Assembly: GCA_002427105.1 (NCBI GenBank)
Contig: DIPM01000010.1
Coordinates: forward strand, 131,567 to 169,891
Direction of reading: 5' to 3'
DNA: 38,325 nucleotides
DNA from: Marinilabiliaceae bacterium UBA5488
GTDB taxonomy: Bacteria; Bacteroidota; Bacteroidia; Bacteroidales; Marinilabiliaceae
Of this stretch, positions 32,515-38,325 are shown piece after piece. Under the pieces are notes generated by a model. It was not told where the DNA came from and did no database searches. It saw nothing but the letters and a program-made list of their open reading frames with translations. Position 1 is the stretch's first letter. Every line of letters starts with the position of its first letter. The position numbers were made by a program, and so were the translations under genes.

Positions 32515-32827
32515 GTTTCAAAGTTAGCTAAATAGGTAACATTTTGCAATGATTTGGATGATTTTCTTATTACTATCCGGTTTTTCTACATTACTTCCAG
32601 CATCTGTATATACGACACTAAAGTGGGAAAGCAAAATTGGGAATGCGACACTATATTGCGTATATACAATTTCATAATGTGCATTTTTTTTAATCAATCG
32701 AGTTATCAACGAAGAGTCAAACGATTCAAAGGATTCTTAATCTGATCAAAGCCCTTTGTAGTTATGTGAGTATATATTTCTGTTGTTTGTTACGCATATA
32801 CCACTAAATTAATGCAGGATCCCCGTA
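32515..32827. other. Gene-free gap with repeated GTATATAC and CGACACTA
   Basis: No protein-coding frame here is credible. GTATATAC occurs at 32606-32613 and 32660-32667, and CGACACTA occurs next to both (32613-32620 and 32646-32653). The cluster is about 90-150 bases upstream of the higB toxin start. It could be an operator region, or chance in AT-rich DNA. Confidence 0.45.
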
Positions 32828-33220
32828 TTACATTTTGCTCCTTACGGCATCGGCAATGGCTTCCATTTCCTCCTTACTCAGTTTTAGCTTTGGGTTTGAA
32901 AAATTAATATCTGCCTCGCTTTGCAGGGGCACAAGATGAATATGTGCGTGGGGCACCTCAAGTCCTAAAACTGCCACTCCTATACGCTTGCAGGGCAGGC
33001 TGGCCTTTAATGCCAGAGCCACCTTTTTGGCAAAGACAGCCAGGCCTGCCAAGGTCTTGTCGTCTAAATCGAAAATGTAATCAATCTCCTGCTTAGGCAC
33101 CACCAGAGTGTGCCCTTTAGCAAGAGGGTTGATATCCAAAAAAGCGAAATAATTCTCGTCTTCTGCTATTTTGTAGCAGGGTATTTCGCCCTTGATTATT
33201 TTAGTGAAAATTGTAGCCAT
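32828..33220 (-). CDS. HIT-family nucleotide hydrolase
   Basis: The 130-residue protein has the histidine triad HAHIHLVP (H91, H93, H95) and the family opening TIFTKIIKGEIPCYKIAEDE, followed by NPLAKGHTLVVPK. HIT enzymes of this Hint-like branch cleave nucleotide phosphoramidates and related adenylated molecules. No zinc-binding Cys pair is seen. It follows the beta-barrel gene by 11 bases and is probably read with it. Confidence 0.93.
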   Translation of the reverse strand: MATIFTKIIKGEIPCYKIAEDENYFAFLDINPLAKGHTLVVPKQEIDYIFDLDDKTLAGLAVFAKKVALALKASLPCKRIGVAVLGLEVPHAHIHLVPLQSEADINFSNPKLKLSKEEMEAIADAVRSKM

Positions 33221-33231
33221 ACCATTAATTT

Positions 33232-34155
33232 TTAGAAATTAATACCTAGCACAAATTTAATACCTTCAAAAGAAACATCGCCATAATTCATCACAGAAGG
33301 ATTTTTATAAGTTCCAATTGCTTGATTATGCTCCGGTCCCGGAAATAGGCTGGGATACTTTTCATCGGCAAAAGGATCATTACTCTTGAAATAGTAGCGC
33401 GCTTCCAGATAAAAGCGGCCTTTTTGGCTCGGAGCGAACATACCTATTCCTACAAAGGGAAGCGTCAGCAAATCAGCTTCCATTTTTGCTTCTACCTCCA
33501 TGGGTCTGTCGGTATAAAAGCCCAATGCAGGCAAATCATCAAAAAGGATATTCCACTGTTCGTAATATCCTTGATGACCGAAGGTCCCGTTTTGATTGTA
33601 ATCAGCTTTAAGGGCATGACGTAATTCTACTCCCCCAAAGCCATATAGTTCTATTTTTCCAAGCTCCCGGTAGTAGGATAAAGCAAGGGGGATATTTAGA
33701 AATAACCATGTTTGTTCCTCTTTCACATCCCGGGCCGTGATTATTTGCGTATATGCATCACCTTCGCTATCTACCGCATGAAATTCAGCCTCATAGGATT
33801 CCATACTTATGTTGTTGTTCTGAAAGCTAAGTCCTGCGCCTACTTGCAAGCCCAGCCACTTTACGAAACGGAAGTTCAGGTTGAATCCTCCTCCATAAGA
33901 GAAGGTTTTGCCATAGTCCAAACCGGCCTCGTTGTGGTTTATTTTGGGCATCCCAAACTCCGCATAGAGGGAGGTAGAGTACCAGCCTCTATTGCTTTCT
34001 ATGGCTGGCTCTTCTTCACCTTTGTTAATTACCAGGGAGTCATTTGCTGCCGGATTAGAGGCTTGCAAGGAGATAGAGGTGCATATAAAGGACAGCAAAA
34101 AACCGAGTATCAGTGCCTGCTTTGCTGAAAGTTGATATATATGAGTTGATCGCAT
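33232..34155 (-). CDS. Outer-membrane beta-barrel protein
   Basis: The 307-residue protein has a signal peptide (hydrophobic core ALILGFLLSFICTSISL, cleavage near 32) and a run of amphipathic beta strands such as FSYGGGFNLNFRFVKWLGLQVGAGLSF (in part), IPLALSYY and RFYLEARYYF. It ends in Phe (VLGINF), as expected for barrels inserted by BAM. The pattern fits the PorT-like/OMP_b-brl_2 group, with perhaps eight to ten strands. Its gene follows the T9SS-exported giant after 38 bases, so it may help anchor or display that protein; this is inference. Confidence 0.8.
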   Translation of the reverse strand: MRSTHIYQLSAKQALILGFLLSFICTSISLQASNPAANDSLVINKGEEEPAIESNRGWYSTSLYAEFGMPKINHNEAGLDYGKTFSYGGGFNLNFRFVKWLGLQVGAGLSFQNNNISMESYEAEFHAVDSEGDAYTQIITARDVKEEQTWLFLNIPLALSYYRELGKIELYGFGGVELRHALKADYNQNGTFGHQGYYEQWNILFDDLPALGFYTDRPMEVEAKMEADLLTLPFVGIGMFAPSQKGRFYLEARYYFKSNDPFADEKYPSLFPGPEHNQAIGTYKNPSVMNYGDVSFEGIKFVLGINF

Positions 34156-34193
34156 GTTTATTCGTATGTGGTTATAATAAATTACTAACTGAA

Positions 34194-37100
34194 TTAATCA
34201 ATGGTAAATCTTACGAATTCTTTATTGCCCTGTTTGTCCTCAAATTGAAGGATATAAACGCCCGGTAAGAAATCGGTCTTATCGAAATCATACTGGGGTC
34301 CTGAGGCAACTTTTTCCTGTACCATAAGTCTGCCTGAAATGTCAAGTAATTGCATATTGACAGCTTCAAAACCAGTAGGCATTAGCGCACTTACATTGTT
34401 GCCTGCACGAACCGGGTTAGGCCATAGCATAATGGCAGAGCGCTCACCCCCTGATAATTCGATTGGTTCTGAGCGCAAAACGCAGCCACTCTTGCTGTCT
34501 AAGGCATAAACCACCAGTTGCCCGTTCTTGTAATTGGCATCAATAAATTGAGCATTTGATATAAAATATTCGTTTAAGTACCACTTGTAATCGCTGAGTT
34601 GTTCTGATGCGTTATCGATAAAGAAGACTGTTCCCCATTTATTCAGGACATTTAAAGCAGTGGCTTCTATTTGTTCAACGCTTACTTGCTTAGATATTGC
34701 AGACTGGCAATAGTCGCTTACTTCAAGCGTATATATACCTTGCTTGTCTTGTGTAAGACTTTCGATAGTTAAAGTATCTGAATTGGACTCCAAGACCTCA
34801 TTATTATAAGTCCATCTGAAGCCGGCAATATCACCTTCTGTTTGCGCTACTATCTCTATAGGCTCGTTAGGGCAGACTACGACTCTGTCGGGCAGGCTGA
34901 TAATGCTCGAGGGCTTACAATCCAGTGTGGCAAAATCCAGTTCTGCACTTTGATTTACTATTCTTAGATTGCCTTCAAACGCCACAGCACCTTTGGGAAT
35001 CAGGAGCTTGTATTCTTGCCCGAACTCAAGTCCGTCATGTGAAATAACAAGAGCTCCGTCCTCTACGGTTAAATAAAGAGGAGTAAGTTTACCTTCTGAT
35101 GATAGTTCAATTAGTTCAGTGGCCTTAAGTACAACAGGCACCTGATAGCGTATTGTGATATCGTCATTTCTATGAATACTGTTGCGATAAGCAGAAGCCT
35201 CAGTAATATAGAAATCTAACTTCGACTGCATTTCATAGACACCCATATCCACATTGTCGCCCATAACGCGAGCCATCATCGACAAATCAGCAAATGCTTG
35301 TCCGGGAATCAAGGATTGCAGTCCTGCATCAATGACAGACGAAAAGGCCATCATCCTGAAATCACCTTCTTCTACGTTAATCAAATTGGGGTCGTAGGAT
35401 GTGTTACCTTCTCCTTCAAATCCGCCTTCAATACAAGAATATATTATTGTGGACTGTTCACTTACCTGGCCTCCGTCATTGTGATATACAATGCTGTTCT
35501 TTATCGAAGCAGGACCATAGACTCCGCCACCTTCTTGTGCCATGTTCTTAACAATAGTAAGGTTTATCAATTCCGGCATAGAGTTATTGCCAGACCATAT
35601 AGCTCCACCCGAAGCTGTTGCTTCGTTGTTGTGGAAAAGCACCTGGTAAAGCAAAGGAGAGCTTTCTGTGTTGGAAATAGCTGCACCATTTTCTCCCTTA
35701 TTATTTCTGAATATCGAGTTGTGGATAGCAGGGGATGCCTGATTATTGACAATGGCCGACTGAGCCGCATGTTCAAATATCAGTCCATCCAGCACTGCTC
35801 CATTAGAGATAGGCTGCTCACTACTGCCTGTGTTCAGGAATAGGTGTTTACTGGCAGTTTCATAATTGCCAGTACCTGAAAGGTCTCCGCTTATGATAGT
35901 ATGGTTTGTCGCATAATTTCTATAATCCCGTAACATTTCGGTCCCTTCAAATCCTCCATAAATGGTGAGTCCGGTTTTTAACTTAAAAGCCGCATCTCTT
36001 TCGGCCGTGCTGACAGCAGAAGAATTGGCAACTTCAACCGGATAATAAGTTCCGGCTGCTACCCAGATTTCATCTCCGGGTAAGGAATACTCCAGAGCCT
36101 CATGCAAGGTGCCAAAGGCATTGTCCCAGTTGGCGCCGGTGGTTCCTTCACTTCCTGCCTTGACATGGATTACATGGTCGTGACCAATATAAAACACGGT
36201 GGGGTCAGACCAAATCTCCATACCATCCAATAGCATGGCGATTCTCCACTGATAGGTTTTTCCTGAAGCAAATCCTGAAAGATTGAAGGTGTTATAATCG
36301 GTGGCAAAGAAGCCACCGGGTGTAATTTCTGCGTCATGTAGAGGGTTTTCTTCCTCGCCGCTTTCCCAAACCTGAATGCGGTATAGCATATTGGGAATCT
36401 CTGACTCATCAATTAGCTCTCCTTTTTTTACGCCCCAGCGGAATTCAAGTCCGAAAAATTCTGATTCCTTCGCTCCTCCATAATGGGCAGGCATGGTGTT
36501 GACCAAAACAATGCTCTCGAAGGGACCCATATCCACGTTGTTGCCCTGAACTCTGGGTAAACCAAGATAATCCCTTGTTAAGTATTCCGGGAGTAAATCA
36601 CTGCTTCCGGCATCAATGGCCGGAGAGCCTGGTTTTAACATGAAGTTTCCGTTCTCCGGATCCATGAACAATGGGTCGGCATCTATGTTTCCCGTACCTG
36701 TGTATTCTCCCTGGACCAGAGAATGAATTGCTGTAACATAATTGAGTTGGGGTTGACCAACGAGCGCATTATTGTTCCATACAATTGAATTTATTACAAC
36801 AGTTCCTATTCTATTAACGTTAAAAATTGCACCACCCCTATTCTCTGAATAATTGCCATAGAAAAGGCTATTGTGGAATTCCATCACAGATGCATTTGAA
36901 TAAACAGCACCCCCATCACCATTTGCACTATTTTTTGTAAACAGCACATTTTTGAAAATGGCCGAGGATAAATTATAGCCAAATACAGCTCCTCCGTGGT
37001 TAGAGGCATAATTATTTCTAAACCAGCTGTTGCGAATACTCGGAGAAGCATAGTTTAAATATAATCCACTTCCGCGTTGTTGGTCGTTTAAAGCGTAAGA

Positions 37101-38325
37101 ATTCGCGTAGCCAGCTTCAACAATTAAGCCGTCCAACAGTGTAGTGTTGGTGATAGGACTTATTGCTGAACCATTGGCCACAAGTACATGGTAACTATTG
37201 TCTGTCTCAGCGTCTGCCTCACCAATATTTCCACTCAAAATGGTTTCATTCATTCGCCAGTTGCGTTCATCGATGGCGTTTTCTACTCCGGCAAATCCAC
37301 CATACAGTGCTACACCGTCCTTTAATTGAAAGGAGATGGTGCGATCTGTACCATCCGTTGGTTTATATATCCCGGCAGCTAGCCATATTTGTTCCCCATC
37401 TACGGCAATTGATAAGGCTTCTTGCAGACTAGCGGCATCATACCAGGAAGCGCCCTGACCATTTCCGTCAGGTTTCACAAAGATGGGTTGGTTCCTTCTA
37501 ATATTGAAGGAATTCCAAGTACTCCAGTTTCTATTACCCTCTTCAGTTATTGCTGCCACTCTCCATTCAATTTTATCAGCAGCATTGATTCCATCAAGCA
37601 TATAAGTCGTTACATCAAGATCCTCAATAATTACAGGACCGCCATTGTTCTTGCGGTACTCTAAGCTATAGCTACTAATTGCTTCAACATTTTCTTCCGG
37701 TAATTGCCACAAAAAATCAAGCTCTGTTGTATTGGTGTCCAATACACTATTGTCTTGCGGGAAAAGAGGTATGGGTGAATAAGCAATACCTTCATAGACT
37801 CCCATATTAGTTTTGCCCTCTGTAACTCTTGGCTTTCCGGCATAATCAACTGTCAGCCATTCGGGCAGCAGCTCGACCTGGCCGGCCTCAATTGCCGGAG
37901 AATTCATTGCTAATCTGAAATCTCCATTCCCAGCATCTATAAACAATGGATCAAGGTTAAGATTGCCTGTACCTGAATAGCCTCCCTGGACCAGAGAATG
38001 TTTTACGCTAAGCCTGACGAATTGGGAATATCCTTGCAAAGCATTATTATTCCATGCTATGGAATTTACAACTTCGGCGCTTAGAGTGCTGTTATTGCTG
38101 TAAACAGCTCCCCCCCAATAACCCGCATTATTGTCGTAAAACAGACAAGAGTAAAAATCCGCGCCAGAGTTGTAGGAATAAACAGCTCCCCCATCATCAC
38201 CTGATTCATTATTAGTAAATAGCACATTTGCAAATAAGGCAGAGGATGAGTTTGCATAAACAGCTCCTCCGTCGTCAGAGGCATAATTATTTCTAAACCA
38301 GCTGTTGCGGATAAGAGGCGAGGCA
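34194..38325 (-). CDS. Very large T9SS-exported repeat protein (5' end missing)
   Basis: The frame is open from the stop at 34194 to the right edge, about 1,377 residues, with no start in view. It contains three modules, each with a beta-helix/polymorphic-outer-membrane-type part (NNYASxxGGAVY, SGGAIWS, then NSIVWNNNAL) and a closing segment of the type PLFxDxxNGDFxLxxxSPAIDAG, RVxxxxVDMGxYE. Fibronectin-like stretches (YSLEYRKNNGG, YQWRIAMLLDG) lie between modules. The C-terminal part holds an Ig/PKD-like region and a type A T9SS sorting domain (LWPNPVRAGNN, then LLDISGRLMVQEKV, then GVYILQF). It is likely a surface adhesin or matrix protein. Confidence 0.88.
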   Translation of the reverse strand, partial: ASPLIRNSWFRNNYASDDGGAVYANSSSALFANVLFTNNESGDDGGAVYSYNSGADFYSCLFYDNNAGYWGGAVYSNNSTLSAEVVNSIAWNNNALQGYSQFVRLSVKHSLVQGGYSGTGNLNLDPLFIDAGNGDFRLAMNSPAIEAGQVELLPEWLTVDYAGKPRVTEGKTNMGVYEGIAYSPIPLFPQDNSVLDTNTTELDFLWQLPEENVEAISSYSLEYRKNNGGPVIIEDLDVTTYMLDGINAADKIEWRVAAITEEGNRNWSTWNSFNIRRNQPIFVKPDGNGQGASWYDAASLQEALSIAVDGEQIWLAAGIYKPTDGTDRTISFQLKDGVALYGGFAGVENAIDERNWRMNETILSGNIGEADAETDNSYHVLVANGSAISPITNTTLLDGLIVEAGYANSYALNDQQRGSGLYLNYASPSIRNSWFRNNYASNHGGAVFGYNLSSAIFKNVLFTKNSANGDGGAVYSNASVMEFHNSLFYGNYSENRGGAIFNVNRIGTVVINSIVWNNNALVGQPQLNYVTAIHSLVQGEYTGTGNIDADPLFMDPENGNFMLKPGSPAIDAGSSDLLPEYLTRDYLGLPRVQGNNVDMGPFESIVLVNTMPAHYGGAKESEFFGLEFRWGVKKGELIDESEIPNMLYRIQVWESGEEENPLHDAEITPGGFFATDYNTFNLSGFASGKTYQWRIAMLLDGMEIWSDPTVFYIGHDHVIHVKAGSEGTTGANWDNAFGTLHEALEYSLPGDEIWVAAGTYYPVEVANSSAVSTAERDAAFKLKTGLTIYGGFEGTEMLRDYRNYATNHTIISGDLSGTGNYETASKHLFLNTGSSEQPISNGAVLDGLIFEHAAQSAIVNNQASPAIHNSIFRNNKGENGAAISNTESSPLLYQVLFHNNEATASGGAIWSGNNSMPELINLTIVKNMAQEGGGVYGPASIKNSIVYHNDGGQVSEQSTIIYSCIEGGFEGEGNTSYDPNLINVEEGDFRMMAFSSVIDAGLQSLIPGQAFADLSMMARVMGDNVDMGVYEMQSKLDFYITEASAYRNSIHRNDDITIRYQVPVVLKATELIELSSEGKLTPLYLTVEDGALVISHDGLEFGQEYKLLIPKGAVAFEGNLRIVNQSAELDFATLDCKPSSIISLPDRVVVCPNEPIEIVAQTEGDIAGFRWTYNNEVLESNSDTLTIESLTQDKQGIYTLEVSDYCQSAISKQVSVEQIEATALNVLNKWGTVFFIDNASEQLSDYKWYLNEYFISNAQFIDANYKNGQLVVYALDSKSGCVLRSEPIELSGGERSAIMLWPNPVRAGNNVSALMPTGFEAVNMQLLDISGRLMVQEKVASGPQYDFDKTDFLPGVYILQFEDKQGNKEFVRFTID

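Noticed and set aside
35298..35843. 181-codon plus-strand frame inside the giant T9SS gene
   Set aside because: It is antisense to a well-supported coding region with repeat structure and shows no recognisable domain.

Overview
The window looks like a chromosomal segment from a Bacteroidota bacterium, probably class Bacteroidia. The evidence is type IX secretion (T9SS) sorting tails on secreted proteins, promoter elements of the Bacteroidota type (TTTG, about 19 bases, TAnnTTTG), little use of Shine-Dalgarno sequences, and family members typical of the phylum (DUF5683, DUF4286, PepSY-like secreted proteins, patatin/beta-barrel fusions). The genus cannot be fixed from the sequence alone. I recognised no rRNA, tRNA, CRISPR array or insertion sequence. 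The region is mostly core chromosome with small accessory patches.

Layout. 1-590: a decayed higBA toxin-antitoxin remnant and gene-poor DNA. 592-1371: a small secreted protein with a T9SS-like tail and a clear terminator. 1608-5769: parA, parB, a DUF5683 membrane protein and an MltD-like LysM transglycosylase, which join chromosome segregation with wall remodelling. 5856-6560: a membrane zinc peptidase. 6557-13726: an RDD protein divergent from a tight run of SpoIIM-like, polytopic membrane, DUF4129, DUF4350, MoxR ATPase and DUF58 genes. This resembles a recurrent but poorly understood membrane-associated chaperone cluster. 13885-16143: a patatin phospholipase fused to an outer-membrane beta-barrel. 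16152-18495: an acyl-CoA ligase and ispD on the minus strand.

18758-23666: a Crp/Fnr-type regulator that appears to have lost its sensory beta-roll, divergent from an OsmC redox protein. A hybrid histidine kinase (HisKA-HATPase-REC-Hpt) follows, meeting tail to tail with an NtrC-type sigma54 response regulator; the two probably form one phosphorelay. 23842-24153: a small PepSY-like exported protein in a stretch rich in hairpins and short repeats.

24435-28575 (minus): pheS, then a znuABC-type metal importer headed by a Fur/Zur regulator. The regulator's start codon lies in the middle of a perfect 11-base-arm palindrome, a strong candidate operator. 28658-31633 (plus): a textbook promoter, then rplU, rpmA, a terminator, serS, a DUF4286 gene and ruvC. 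31872-32514: an intact higBA toxin-antitoxin pair. 32828-38325 (minus): a HIT hydrolase, an outer-membrane beta-barrel protein and a very large T9SS-exported repeat protein that runs off the right edge.

The points most worth a second look are the Crp/Fnr protein without its effector domain next to OsmC, the Fur palindrome, the palindromic promoter region of the MoxR cluster, and the MoxR cluster itself.
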